Assembly: GCA_964057225.1 (NCBI GenBank)
Contig: OZ059900.1
Coordinates: 6,148,501-6,212,500 of the forward strand
Source: Auanema rhodensis
Taxonomy: Eukaryota; Nematoda; Chromadorea; Rhabditida; Rhabditidae
Direction of reading: 5' to 3'
Length of the DNA stretch: 64,000 nucleotides
In this document: piece by piece, positions 39,114 to 51,442 of the stretch
Layout of the letters: every line of letters starts with the position of its first letter
Numbering within the stretch: position 1 is the stretch's first letter
The notes under the pieces: model-generated
Databases searched by the model: none
What the model was told of the DNA's origin: nothing
What the model saw: the letters and a program-made list of their open reading frames with translations, nothing else
Made by a program: the position numbers and the translations under genes

Positions 39114-39237
39114 TTTTTTGTTTTTATAAATTTCTTAGAGAGGATTTGAACCAACGAAAGTTTTTAACTAACCTGGAACACATCAACTACACCAAGATGT
39201 TATACTATTCAATCTATTAATATCAGATATGTTTTCT

Positions 39238-39888
39238 ATGTAAACTTCAAATAGACTGGAATGTAGTATGTATGATATCTATAATATATAAAATAATATA
39301 ATATATTATTCAGATGAAACAATCAATTTATTGATAATAAACCACAAAAGATTTGGTGTGTATTTTGTTCTGAACTATGAACATATTTCTTTATAATTTA
39401 AATTTTTTCTTAAATTAATATCAATAGTGAGAAGCTTACATTCTAGTTTTAGTTACTGGATACAAATTTTTGATCAAAGTTGCCCATTATTTCACAAATT
39501 TTCGAAAATTTCTGAAATTTTCTGAAAGAAAACTCATCCTATGATAAGATTAAAATGAAGAAAAAGTTTAAAACTCTTCAAAGTTGGCATAATGAAGATC
39601 GATGTCGATTCGAAGCCAATATTAAAATGGCCAGTTTGAAAAATCTTTGTGAATATGTGACGGAAATTGTTTTTTTAATTTAATCCTCTTAATGGCCCAA
39701 GTTATTTTTTCATTTTTTTAAAATCATAATGTTAAAATTTCTTTCAACGTACCTATTCTGAATACAGTTTTTGGAGAAAAAACTGAGTGATTATGAAAGA
39801 AATTACGATTGTGTTATATAGATTACACTTATTATATACATATACATTTTTAGATACTTTATTTCAACTTATTTTTATTTAAAAATAT
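39238..39888. other. AT-rich spacer
   Basis: About 650 bp between the inverted repeat and the end of the retropepsin-like gene. No gene or repeat was recognised; it probably contains that gene's 3' UTR. Confidence 0.4.
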
Positions 39889-40552
39889 TTATTGTTTTAT
39901 AAGCTTAAACATGTTTTTTTTCCAATCAACATCGATAGACAACTTCAAATTTTCCATTGCATTTGCTCCAAGAATATTAACAAACTTGAAATTGCCTTTT
40001 GAAACTTGACATTCGATATTGCTTTCCTGGTCCTAAATATTCGTAACTATTTATTAAATTACACACAAAGGAGAAAACTAACTTGAATCGAAAAACTGTA
40101 GAGAGATCGAGTAGCTTTTCCTGAGCCAAAGAACGCCTCTAATGACTTCACAGTAAGACATGTGAAAGGGGAAGCAGTGTCAACGAAGAACCAAACGAGC
40201 ATGGCTTTCAAATCCTTTTTACCAGCAGGCTGACAAACCAAAGGAATCATTAAGCGATTGTTTAGACCATGAATACAACCACTGACTGGAAAAGCTGGAG
40301 AAACAAAATTGCTGGGACTTGTGAAGTGTTCAATTTCATTATGGTGGCCAATCTCAAAACACAAAATTTAGAATAAATCATAAAAACCTTTATCCTACTT
40401 TTATGAGAACTTCCTCTGTGATATCACTTAGCACAACGTCAAATTCTTTAAAAGGAATAGCCAACTTAGAGAAATATAATGTAAAGATTGTAAAAAGAAA
40501 AATATATACTTACTTCATAATACGTATCTGTCGAATTCTGAAAATCTCTCAT
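39889..40552 (-). CDS. Small retropepsin-like aspartic protease homologue (4 exons)
   Basis: Probable single-domain aspartic protease of the retropepsin fold, or a catalytically altered relative. Minus-strand exons 40552-40514, 40464-40399, 40352-40083 and 40032-39889 give 519 nt, 172 aa, all phase 0. The active-site-like motif is VWFFVDTASPFTCLT with D93-T94-A95; retropepsins normally have D-T/S-G. The second signature, a hydrophobic pair plus glycine, is VNILGAN with G147. It is followed by a strand-like end, LKLSIDVDW. Single-domain retropepsins work as dimers. There is no reverse transcriptase or integrase nearby, and the introns argue for a host gene rather than a retroelement. The ATG used lies within an exon preceded by an acceptor (TTTTTAG), so a further 5' exon may exist, possibly at 41387-41602. 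Whether the G-to-A change permits catalysis is unknown. Confidence 0.65.
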
Positions 40553-40810
40553 TCTAATTGAATTGATTAATACAGCTAAAAATAAAAAAAAGGAATAAAA
40601 CAAAAATTGTGAACTAACGCAAACATGAAAAATAAACAAATACTACTATCTCGGAGAATGTATAATCTCAATATAATACGAAAACAAAAAGCGGGAAATA
40701 TTATATAAAGTTATTACAGATCATAGCTGAATCAACAAACTACAACAAGATGTGAATATAGAAACTATCTTCCACTATAACCAATGATCAAAATTTTGAA
40801 AAATTGACTA

Positions 40811-40963
40811 GACAACGATCATGTACCGTAGTTTGCTCGAGTATTATTGAATTTTTGAAACAAGAAGTGAATTTAGGAATTATCTACCACTCTAACCAGA
40901 AATATATCTGATATTAATAGATTGAACAGTATGACATCTTGGTGTAGTTGATGTGTTTCAGTT
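40811..40963 (+). repeat. Partial dispersed copy of the inverted-repeat end
   Basis: This segment matches about 36562-36670 at the outer left edge of the large inverted repeat: GACAAC-ATCAT-TACCGTAG, GTATTATTGAATTTT, then TATTAATAGATTGA and ACATCTTGGT-TAGTTGATG. A stretch of about 45 bp is inserted between the two matching parts. Three copies within 5 kb show a dispersed repeat family. Confidence 0.7.
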
Positions 40964-41386
40964 GGACAGAAGTGTGTAAACCAAACTTAACATCAAATAA
41001 CAAATCTACCAGAAGACTAAATTGATGAAAAAAATGAAATTTTAAATAGCTTCATAGGAAGCTCTTCTCACCTTCAATTTCCAATTAAAATTACCAAAAT
41101 CGTAATACCATAATTGTTAGAAATATGATTGCTTTGTACTTTTGAGACTCTAAAGGCAGAAGCAATGCTAGGTACTCAACATAATTCAATAATGACATTA
41201 AAAATTTCAAAATTATGAGACTCAAAAGTATTTCGAAATTCTATGTTGTTCAGAAGCTTTGATATTTCTTACAACTCAATGTTGATTCTGAAATATTAAA
41301 CCAGAAAAAAGATAAAAAAGTGAGATCTGTCTTGCATTTCTTGAATATATATAGGGATTTTTACCTTTTATCTTCTCAAAACTTAC

Positions 41387-41602
41387 GATTTCATATCCGA
41401 ATTGTATCCAAGTTCTTTCAAATGTCCATTTGTAAATAGTGAATCTTTCTCTGTAATCATCACTTCGACTAAACTTCAAATAAAGTTGTTGGCCTTGTAT
41501 GATTTCCCCACTTATAGAGTGAGGATCCAAAAATTGTCGTATGGGTCTTGTTAGGCCACATGCATAGTTTGAAACTAGAGTCAACAGTAAAGTTGATTGC
41601 AT
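41387..41602 (-). CDS. Possible first exon, secreted protein or retropepsin-gene N-terminus
   Basis: An ATG-initiated frame of 72 codons starts with a hydrophobic stretch (MQSTLLLTLVSNYACG) and includes GQQLYLKFSRSDDYRER. It ends at a good donor (ATC/GTAAGT). The next acceptor (TTTCAG at about 41285) would add only three residues before a stop. The phase does not fit the exon at 40552, so a link with the retropepsin-like gene is not shown. An overlapping frame starting at 41672 is also open and reads protein-like (KYLFMPPRWYTAHYKHN). The true structure is unresolved. Confidence 0.3.
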
Positions 41603-41846
41603 TGTGTTTATAGTGTGCCGTATACCATCTGGGTGGCATGAAAAGATATTTCACTTCAAGTTGTGTGAACAAATGTGAGATTGTTTGGTATAAAGTATTT
41701 CAGAAGATTTTTTTCAAACACACTAAAGCAAAAACAATTAATATTATTTATATTTATCGCTAATAGTTTCAATTGAATAATAGCAACAGTGATAAATCAA
41801 TTTAATTAGATTATAATGATATAATAATGATTGTTATTCTTGTACA

Positions 41847-43035
41847 CTATTCGTCTTGAGGAATAGTTATGGTATAAACTGCTTTTTCTTCAAACATGTT
41901 TGTTGTTGTTAATGCTTTTGAGCTAAGAGAATTTGCTAGCAATTGAGATTTTTCCATCCATCTATAATATATTTGATTTTATTTAGAAAATTTTCAAATT
42001 GTTCTACTCAATTAAAGTTTTGCATTCGTAATTTCCTTGATAGATATATGCTTGTTCATTGATGAAACTGAAAAGCATTGGTTCACTCGGAATATTGTAC
42101 TCAGTTTCACAAATATGTTTCTCCAAAAAACACGAAGAAAAAACAAATTTAATCTGAATATCAACCAGTTACTATATCTCTGAAAAGGTGCATACATTCT
42201 TTTCACTGTATGCTTTAGCCAGAGATTGAAAATCCGTTCTTAGAGTAACGTACTCATTAGATACATGTCCTGAATATAGGAAAAGTACAGTTATATAGGC
42301 TGGTTTCTTTATTCTAAACAAGTTAAAATTATGGTCATTCGTTTGGATTTGAAATACTTTTTCATATCTATTGCCTGATTAAAGTATTCTACAACACTGT
42401 TGCCTCCAAAAAAATTTCCAAACTGAATACGTGGATACTGCAACGAAAATGAGCTGAAACACTTCTTTGATTGACAGATATCTGATATTGCCGCAAACTT
42501 TGTTGGTTCCAAAATAGGTATAGCCAATATGAAAAAAACAAAGACAAAGAGAAAACCCAAGCATAAGCATCCATCTACAGGCTTATGATCCGTATTTGTG
42601 GGAGTACACGGTTCATCTATCTGATAGGCTTCGTCGTCTTCAGGTGCCAATACAGGATCAATGTCTAATCTATTCAAAGTGCGAACCAGCTCTGAAACGT
42701 TTCGATATTGTTGTGCTCAGGCAAGCCTCACCTTCGCGAGATAGCTTTTCTGGCCGTGTGTTTTTATTTGTACTTCTAGTTTCATATTCCGATTCTGCGG
42801 TAGTAATGCTCTCAACAGTTGTAGCAGTAACTGGTTCTACAATTCATTTCTTTGTTAGAAAAAAATAGTTTCTGAATTTGTTTCTGAATTTTTTTCTTGA
42901 AAATGTATCGTAAATGTTTTGAGATAAAAAAAGAAAATTTAAACCTCTAGGTCTTTTTCTTCTGTTCCTAAGAGTTGTTGTTTTCATTATAGAACAAAGA
43001 GAAAAATACAAAATGCACACAAGTCTAAAATTCAT
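41847..43035 (-). CDS. Unrecognised single-pass membrane protein (6 exons)
   Basis: Not recognised. Minus-strand exons 43035-42945, 42836-42732, 42691-42398, 42269-42196, 42120-42008 and 41961-41847 give 792 nt, 263 aa, with all phases closing. The N-terminus is hydrophobic (MNFRLVCILYFSLCS) and could be a signal peptide. It is followed by a basic stretch (RNRRKRPR) and a Thr/Ser/Glu-rich region. A strong helix at about 106-125 (FLFVFVFFILAIPI) follows a CTPTNTDHKPVDGC segment. The C-terminal half has several cysteines (DICQSKKCFSS, ICETEYNIP, NYECKTLIEW) that suggest an extracellular disulphide-bonded domain. It ends TITIPQDE. The end of the third exon is uncertain: the frame continues 30 codons past the chosen donor, and another splice choice cannot be excluded. 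The remaining joins have clear GT/AG borders. Confidence 0.55.
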
Positions 43036-45048
43036 ATCAAAATAAGCAGATATTTTTAGAACATTTGAATCAACTTAAAAAATAAATAAGATAGAAAAAC
43101 GAAATAATTGCCACAACGGTGTGCTGTTCAACTGACAAATCAGTTAATATGAGCAGTTGCATTGATACATTTGCGTATTAATAGCATTGAGCCATATGAT
43201 TGCTTAGCTCTAAGTCACGCCCCAATAGCCTCCAGATAATTACTTCAACATAAAACCGAATGGCATACATAATATAATGATATACTAAACTTATCGGTTG
43301 TGTGAAAAAAGCGGAACAAAACTCGATTAATCCGGTGATGAGTTTATTGATATATATTCTAAAAGTAGTAGCAAATGTAATTATTCGTATCTACAAATTT
43401 CTTTGTGAAATTACTTCTCGTTGTAATAGGCCAAATGATGAAATAATCAGAAACGTATCTGTTTTAATGACGTATATCTCTATAACTAAAGGATTAAATT
43501 ACTCATCTGAAAATAGCATATTTTGCGTAATCCATATGAATTTTCAGTAAACAAAATATTTATTATATTGTGAGCATCTTTACGTTATGCCATTATATGA
43601 TGAAAAACTAAGAACTGGAAATCATTTGGAATATTTGTTTTCTAATATTCAATATTGAAAGAAGAGGAAGTTTCTGCATTTGTGTTAAAATGAATCCAGC
43701 TATGTTGAGAGATTTTTCGACAAGTATAAGCACGTTGAGGTGAAGGTGATAGGAATACCCGTTTGTAGCTTGGTAAATTGAATTCTCATTTCCTCATGAC
43801 CATGCAGGATGCAAAGGGAAATATAATTCCGTTATTATTCGTTCCTACTTTTAGTAATCAAATATAGATGAGGTTGTAGAAATAAAATATGATTACGTAG
43901 AGATAAATATTATAAACGAACACATATGATTAGAAATTTATTCAGTTAATAACATAAAACGATAATAAGTGTTGGAAAGTTATTTCACAGTCAGCTCTTA
44001 AGTATATTTGTTGTTGTTGGTATTGTTGTTTTTGTTTTCTTTTTCTTTACACCAATTGGGCTACTAGATCAAATGAAAGGAGAAAAATGTACAATTTCAG
44101 TCAAGAAAAAAAGAATTTTAATCAGCTCTAAAAATACCACAAATTATTTGGAAAAGAATCATTAAATGAATCAATGCTAGATCGAAATGTATTTCAATTT
44201 CGTTACGATGTAAGATGTTGGACAAAACATATTCATAAGCAAACATGGTGTAGATATTGAGAATGTTGAGATTAAAGTTATCTATCTCTTATTTTGGAAT
44301 ATATTCGATATAAAGGAAAAATGAAGAACAAAAAAAACTTTTTTTTTAAATTTTAACAAAATCACACACATCTCAAAAAAAAATTGGAAAGAATTAATTG
44401 CTGAAAAGCGTCATGTGTGTGGCATTTGAGGACTATGACACTGCTGAAGGAACATTGCACACAAGACTAGTCAATTACACAAACGGTTATCAAGAAAAAG
44501 AAAAAAAATGATATTATCAAACATCAAGATGATATTGATACAATCATTTTGGATGAACAAACTACATAATCGTTCTGTGGAATATATATCTTTTCTTGTG
44601 GAAACTGTTTTCAACGGGCAAAAATGGGCCAAATATATTATGTAAAATATCAAACAGATAATCCATAACAAAACTTCTGTATGAATTGAAAATATTTGAG
44701 AAATGATTGGAAAAAAAAATTTTATTTCAAAAATACCAGACGATTTGATGGCAACTTGTTATTAAAGAGATACCGTTTTGAATAGCCCAGATTCGACTAG
44801 AGAAATGAGATTGATTTGTCATCATGCTTTAACACAAATAAGTTATGAGAATTACAAAATAAAAAGAGCGATTGTGAGAGTGTAAATGATATTAAGAGAT
44901 GAATAATTATTTTTTTATATATAAATTCAATTATAAATATATCTATATCTATGTATTTTTGTAAAAATGATTATTTTTGGTGCTGATTCATTTTCATTTG
45001 TGGATTTATAAAAGGTTAATGTTATGAGAAAAATGTATAGAGAAAGCT
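43036..45048. other. Intergenic region
   Basis: Two kilobases of AT-rich DNA between the unrecognised membrane gene's start and the innexin's stop. No exon could be supported. The region below 45049 should hold the innexin 3' UTR; a minus-strand AATAAA lies at about 44721-44726. Confidence 0.5.
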
Positions 45049-47818
45049 CTAAACATCATGCATTTTTCCCTCCTTGTTATCGCAATAGTTATTCCAAAGT
45101 GTTTTGGCTAACTCATAACACGGTAGCTCACCAGCATGTGTTGCAACCATTCGTAATAAAAACACTCCATCCTGGAAAGAATTATAAAGTTATAGATGCA
45201 TCAAGCTGTACATCTACCTGTCGTAGGAAATGAAAGACAAATCGTCTGAGAGATTGTGAGTCAACCATTTTATATCCTTCTATTCCAGTCAAATATTTGC
45301 CGACAAAGTTTAGTTGTCTGTAAATTAACGAATTAGTATAAAATTCAATTCAGGTGACAGCTGATAAGGCTATGCATGCGTATAGTAATAGAAACATACC
45401 TGCTTGGAACAACAGAGATATAAATCCAATAAAACAATGAACACACGGTAGCACCTGCTAGTAAGAAATACCAAAACCATAAAAACAGGAAGATTTTCTC
45501 ATTAAACATATTGATCATGAGAACACATTGTACAGTATGTCGGTGGACATTACCTAGCACCTAGATATGAACAATTAATAATGTTTCAGCAGATGGTTGG
45601 AAATTTATAAAAATAAAACGAACTTTAACTTCGAAATCGCACAAAGTAACGCGAGGGAAATGCCCGGATTCTTCCCATTCACGTCCATTCATCAAATCAT
45701 TTAAGACCTAAATATAATAAATAATTTTAAGTTTTATTGTATTGTGAGAATGAAAATTTTCAAATTATTATTCAATCCATACCTGCAGTCCATACCATTT
45801 GCTTCTATTACCAAGGAACGTATTAAGCAAAAATATTTGTCCTACGATATTAACGGTATAAAGTATTTTAATGGAAATATATAAAAATGTAACAGCTGCA
45901 CCGGATGATCTCGTACATATGATCAGGTTAAGCAGTTTCAAACGATTGCCACTCATCTGCAAATGAGGGTATTAATAAAGCAATTGGGATTAAGAGTAAT
46001 TGTGGATATCATGCCATTCAATCTGAGCCATGATCTGAAAATACACACTCACCACTTGATGTTTTACATGTAAAGCTTCTTCAACATTTGTTGCAATCGT
46101 TTGCAATGCTCGATTACGTGATTCAAGATCCAGTAAGCGAGAATCGCATGCCATTTGAACTAGGGATTGTACATGAATGCCTAAAAATCAGCAATTATAT
46201 CATTTTCATTATTAGTAATCTGTCATTACCTGACTGCCAGCTTAATAAACGCCATACAATGGTTGGAACATAAAACAGTAGCGCTTCTAAAGCGAGAACA
46301 AAAGGGACCCATTGATAGTAACTGAAAAAAGCCAATTTCAATATTAACATATAACAGAAAATATTCTATTATATTATTTTTCAATTTCTTTTCTGTTTCC
46401 AAGATTATATTGAACATAAATATTTTTTGTTTCATTAATAATTGAAAATGAAATAGTCTCGCTTATGCGATATATAATAAAAGGCGTTGAGGAATGAGAA
46501 AAAAAAGTAAAGTCGGCTGATGGGAAAAAAATAATCAAGAAAAAAAATATATAAATAGAAAAAAACCAATTATCTATAATAGCAGTAAAAATTTCGAATG
46601 GTTATTCAAAAATTATAAAGAACACCTTATCTTTAATGTCAAAAAAATGAGAAAAAACATTTGACTGTTAGCTTTTTCTCCAAATTTAGAAAAAAAACTG
46701 GTGAAAGTGTATATAATTTTAAATTGAAATGAAATGTTTCTTGTAGAGTGTAATGAAAATATTGCGAAGTAAAGTAACAATTTCATAAAAGAACATTGAT
46801 AATGGCTGGCTTTAATTTTATTTTAACTCTTATAATGTTTAATTTTTTTCCAATATAAATTAAAATATGAACATACCCGATTTGTCTATTTTCTCGTTCT
46901 GCATAATTATGTGGAATATAATCATGAAGGGGCAGAAAATATGTATTCTGAACCCAACAATAGTTTTCTGTGTACTGCTCCATTGGTTCCGTAAAAGTGG
47001 CTGGTACCCAGCATTGAATTGGAAATCCTGAAAAATAAATGTTCAAGTAAACTTCAATAGCTAAAAAAAAGTTTTACTTTGTAGTGTTTTTCTTAGCACA
47101 AGCATTTATGTATGCATACATGTATCTTTATAGTGTAGTGCTAACAAATGTTTGTGAAAGTAACTCGGGCTTTCTTTTTGCCTTGTTCTTTTTTTTGTCA
47201 TTTTCAAATTTTAGCCGTGTAACCAAATATAATTTGAAAATAAAAAAATGTTTTCTATTTAGATATAAGGAGAAAATATTGAAAATTACATAAAATATAT
47301 GCTTTTATGGTATTTGCACATTAAAAATTGTTTCAATTTCAAATGCAAAAACATTTACTCATACATATACAGGTACATGTACATTAACAGACTGCATAAA
47401 ATATGAATATAAGCTGATCTGTTAGTGTAAATAACAAAAGACTAGCTGTTGCCATTGTTTAAATTATATATTTTGTAATATCTCTGGTTATTTATATAAA
47501 GATGTATATATTTATACTCACCTACATACTGTTTGGCCGAGACAAGAATGGCAAATACTGAAAAGAAGAGAAAATTACATAAGAAGTTACTAAGCTTAGT
47601 TTATTTAAAATGAAAAAGAAAAGAGAATTTAGGCATAAAGGTCTGTTTGTTTTTCTTTAAAGAAAGATTTATTGCAAAAAAATCTATATTTCAAGCGTGA
47701 AGATACTCTTACCTGTTATGATAGCAGTGGTATAATAATAATTAAGTTTATCAATAATATCATCATCAACGTGAAACTGTATCGATTTGACAGCGCTAGC
47801 AAAATAGTATAGTAGCAT
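45049..47818 (-). CDS. Innexin gap-junction channel protein (10 exons)
   Basis: Subunit of invertebrate gap junctions and hemichannels in the plasma membrane. Minus-strand exons: 47818-47713, 47557-47522, 47027-46877, 46321-46230, 46180-46053, 45956-45783, 45707-45624, 45560-45400, 45317-45218, 45171-45049; 1155 nt, 384 aa, and every phase closes. The innexin signature YYQWVPF is at residues 99-105. Four helices are seen at about 27-46, 103-123, 190-212 and 281-309. Extracellular loop 1 has C53 and C71, and loop 2 has C252 and C269, the two-per-loop pattern expected of innexins. The cytoplasmic loop includes [20 protein letters not shown]. The length is normal for the family. The C-terminal domain is complete and ends with a short basic-acidic tail. 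All donors and acceptors are standard, and the ATG at 47818 starts a typical N-terminus ([11 protein letters not shown]). Confidence 0.96.
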
Positions 47819-48446
47819 TTCTATTCAAAAAATGTTGCGTGAAAGCTGTGCGCAGTCAGTTAGAAGAAATACGTCCGTTCTAAATAAGTCATCACAAGAA
47901 CTATCTGACCTGGTGTTCCTGCAAATAAGAACTTTGTAAGATATTCAAAGAAAGCGAGCAAAAAAAAAGAAAGAACCCAGACATAACGACAGACGACAGT
48001 GGAATAATAACGAAAACCAAAATGAGATAACATGGATTAGAGAAAAAGATGAGTAAAACAAAAAAAATGTAAAAAGCTAATGTAAAAATAGAAAACAAAA
48101 CAAAAGTATTAGAAAATTACATTAAAAAAATGTGAGAAAACTGATGAGAACTATAGAGTACGATCGAAAAAACTGTCGAAAGGTGGCATGAATGAATTTC
48201 CAAGTTTCTTAATTCGAATAATGTTGAGAATGCTCATGTTTTGTCTATTTATACGTATATGACGATTTATACGTGATGCTGTGGCAAGAAAAGTAAGCAG
48301 TTTCATTATTTATTACTTGCCTTTTTGCTTTTAATAGACGGAAAAAATGACAAAAAAGCTGTAGAAATATGAATTTTCGTAAAATGCCAAAACCAAAAAA
48401 GGCTGAGAAAAATCTGAAGCTATTTAAGCAAAGAAGTAATGCGGCA

Positions 48447-48493
48447 GCACACACACACAGACACACATGCACATATACACACACACACACACA
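48447..48493. repeat. (CA)n microsatellite
   Basis: Imperfect CA dinucleotide run in the gene-poor region upstream of the innexin. Confidence 0.85.
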
Positions 48494-51426
48494 AGCCCTT
48501 ATATATATACTCAGAATATTTATATTTTTCAATGCGCATACAAAAATTAAAAAAAATCTTTATGCGCACATTGCTATCTATTATATGAAATAAATAGATA
48601 ATAAATGAATAGCATCGCATATTCGAGGCCTTAAAGCTTTTTTTTCCTTTTCTTTCTTTTTTTTAATCTTATTTATATACATGAAATTAAAAAAAGATGA
48701 TAATGATGATGTTCTATTATTATAAACATGAATGTATATAATAAGGCATTGAATATACAATGAATAATGAAGAAAAATGAACAAGAATGAGAGATAACTA
48801 TCTCTATGGTTCATTCAATTTTTTTCGAATTTATTCATTTTATTTACTATTTTTTTATTTTTTAATATATTTATATGTATAAGCATAATAGTTATATTTA
48901 TGTATATGTGTATGTATAGTCATGAAGCCAATTTATTTTTTTAGGAAATTTAAGAAAAAAGTTTTTTTTTGATCATCGCATAAACATTTACAATGATGAT
49001 TCAAACGTTAAACGAGACAGGAGCACAGCTGAAAGGTATATGGCGCTGTGCGTTTGAAGATAAATGAAATGTGCAACAAGGGAATAAATTGTATTCATGT
49101 GTTGAATGGCTGGAAAAAAATTGAAAACATTCAAATAAATTTCTTAATGACTTAATGAAAACAGAGGCATCTAGTATAGTCACCTACAAAGCTTGCATAG
49201 ATATATATCTCTGTTTGTCAGTATATGAATAAAGTATATAAATTCATATAGATATAATAGACCTCTTATAGTATATACATCTATATATTAAGCAAGAATG
49301 AAAAAGTTATTATAGGCTAGTCAAATGCATAGGTATGTAAAAGCTCAGCATATTATATAGGCGTATAAGGATATATAGTATATATGGTTATGTTGTCTGT
49401 CACGAAAATTGAGACAAACGGCCGACTGAAAAGGCAGGAAGCAATGCAGGTATGCTGAGACAAGGTTGACCAAATAAAAAAAAAGAGCTAAAAAACATAG
49501 CACACTCCTTACGACATGTATATTCGGTGTGTTACTAGCTTTAAAAGGCCGTTGCTCATATTTGGCTAAATTGGTTGAGCTTACAGCTGACAGGGAAGAG
49601 CGTAAACTCAGTGAGAGTGAGAGGAAGAAAATGAAAAAACTCGTCGAGTTATAAAGAATAAGGGGAGGTGCTAAACCTGAACATAAATTTTGATGAATGA
49701 AAAATGTAAATAGAGCTAATCAAGCTGATTTTAAGCTAAAGCTTGTTCAAAAGAAATAAAAGCAATGAAGTATATTATATTTTCAATCTAATTTGGAATG
49801 AAAAAGTAATACGATCGGATGAAAATGGTACTAATGATGTAAAAAATAAAAATTGATATAAAAAAGTTAAACGTTGAAAAGTTGAATAGCAAAATAATGA
49901 ATGCAATAAAAAGTTTATCAATTTTGAAACGAGGCAAAATTATTCGACACAGTAGCTGTAATTAGCTTTTTATAAATCATATTTGATATCAACTATATGA
50001 ACACCCACTCAGATATAATCTCAAACTTCGGAAAAGATATCATGAATCTCAGGTTGACCACATATCTGATGCCACGTTATAAGAGAAAATTTTTGTGCAG
50101 TAATGCATGCGAAAAAATAATACTTTCAAAGAAGTATACGAGCTTCGAAATTGCTGAGACAGCACACACTACGACGACGAAAATATGAACCTGACCGTTG
50201 TTTAACTCCGCCTCACTGTCGACATTATTTCAAGGGTGTACTAGTAACCAAGAGCACAATTTTCTAATTAGAATATGTGACCTGATTCCACGACAACCCG
50301 ATATTTGGGAAAATAAAAAAAAGGTGTACGAAAAATTATATTACTTCAACACCTTAATGACATATGCAGCCGATGACAACGTACACGACAACGAATTTAC
50401 ACTAACTTATATAAATAACCGCAAAAGAAAAAGTTTAAATACTTGTATGGTAACGAAATGCGTGGCGTCGTCAATGGTTGGATGAATATAAAGACATTTC
50501 TATCTATATATTTATATGTATATATGAGTGCGTGTAACGATGAGAATAAAAAGAACAAGCTGTCATATTGCAGATGATATGACGAACACAGAATCCATGA
50601 CAAGTGACGGAGCACCTAGTTGCTCATTTTCATTGCGTAATGAAGATTCATTATGATCATTGTAATACTAGCTTTATGACGACAATAATGAATAAATACA
50701 ACCGAATATACGCTAACATCAGCTCTCATTCCTTTAAAATAACTGCAAGACACATGGACTACTGTGCGGTCTCCATTTGCGGTTGTTGTTGATTTGCTCC
50801 CAAACAATTTCTCGTCGTCGTCGTGAAATTTGTCCACTTCTTCTACATCTATATGTCTCTTTTCTCTTTTCCAATCATCCTTTTCTCCATCACACTCTCT
50901 TAACTTTGATCTATCTCTCGTATTTTTATTTTTTACTTTTATTTCCTACATTTACTTTTTGAGTTCAGCGCCACCCATCTAGTGTTCTGCTCATTTTATA
51001 TATCTGACCAGTGCTCTGACTCTTATTGCTATTGAGTATGCACGTATGCACGCACATGCACACCAAGTGGACAGTATTCTACTCTATTTTCTCATTTTCA
51101 CTCTCAAGATTTAGAATTTTTATTCAGATTGTGAATCTATTTCTAATGTTTTCATCTACTATACTTGCTCTCCCTTTAACCAGTACTCTTTGGTCTTTTT
51201 ATCTCACATTTTTATTTTTAACATCACTTTATTCTTCCTTTTCCAGATAAATAGGCTTTTCAACATAGACCCCAATCGCAACAAAAAGTATCACATAAGA
51301 TTAATTTTTCACTTTCACATGGATAAATTGGCAATGAATAAAAGAAAGTTATCGACTATAATGTGAATCATGTCCTGGGCAGAAACGATACAACCTATTA
51401 TACCATATAGATATAGAAAAAACAAT

Positions 51427-51442
51427 ATTATATATATATATA
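51427..51442. repeat. Short (TA)n run
   Basis: TA dinucleotide run in AT-rich DNA; a similar run lies at about 62728-62743. Confidence 0.7.

Larger units (their letters stand above)
36610..39237. repeat. Large near-perfect inverted repeat (arms about 1.2 kb)
   Basis: The left arm (about 36610-37811) reads almost identically to the reverse complement of the right arm (about 38023-39237), with a spacer of about 210 bp. Shared landmarks from outside inward are the GGTTCAAATCC box, a CT/GA microsatellite, a tRNA-like A/B-box module, and a longer AT-rich section. The identical 76-codon frames at 37530-37300 (-) and 38308-38538 (+) are a by-product of the symmetry and lack any gene signal. Matching of the arms is close enough to imply recent inverted duplication or ongoing gene conversion. 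The ends show no clear target-site duplication by eye. It may be a foldback element or an inverted pair of one dispersed repeat. Confidence 0.9.

Noticed and set aside
43302-43550. 82-codon plus-strand frame
   Set aside because: It begins at GTG rather than ATG, has no splice context and no recognisable domain.
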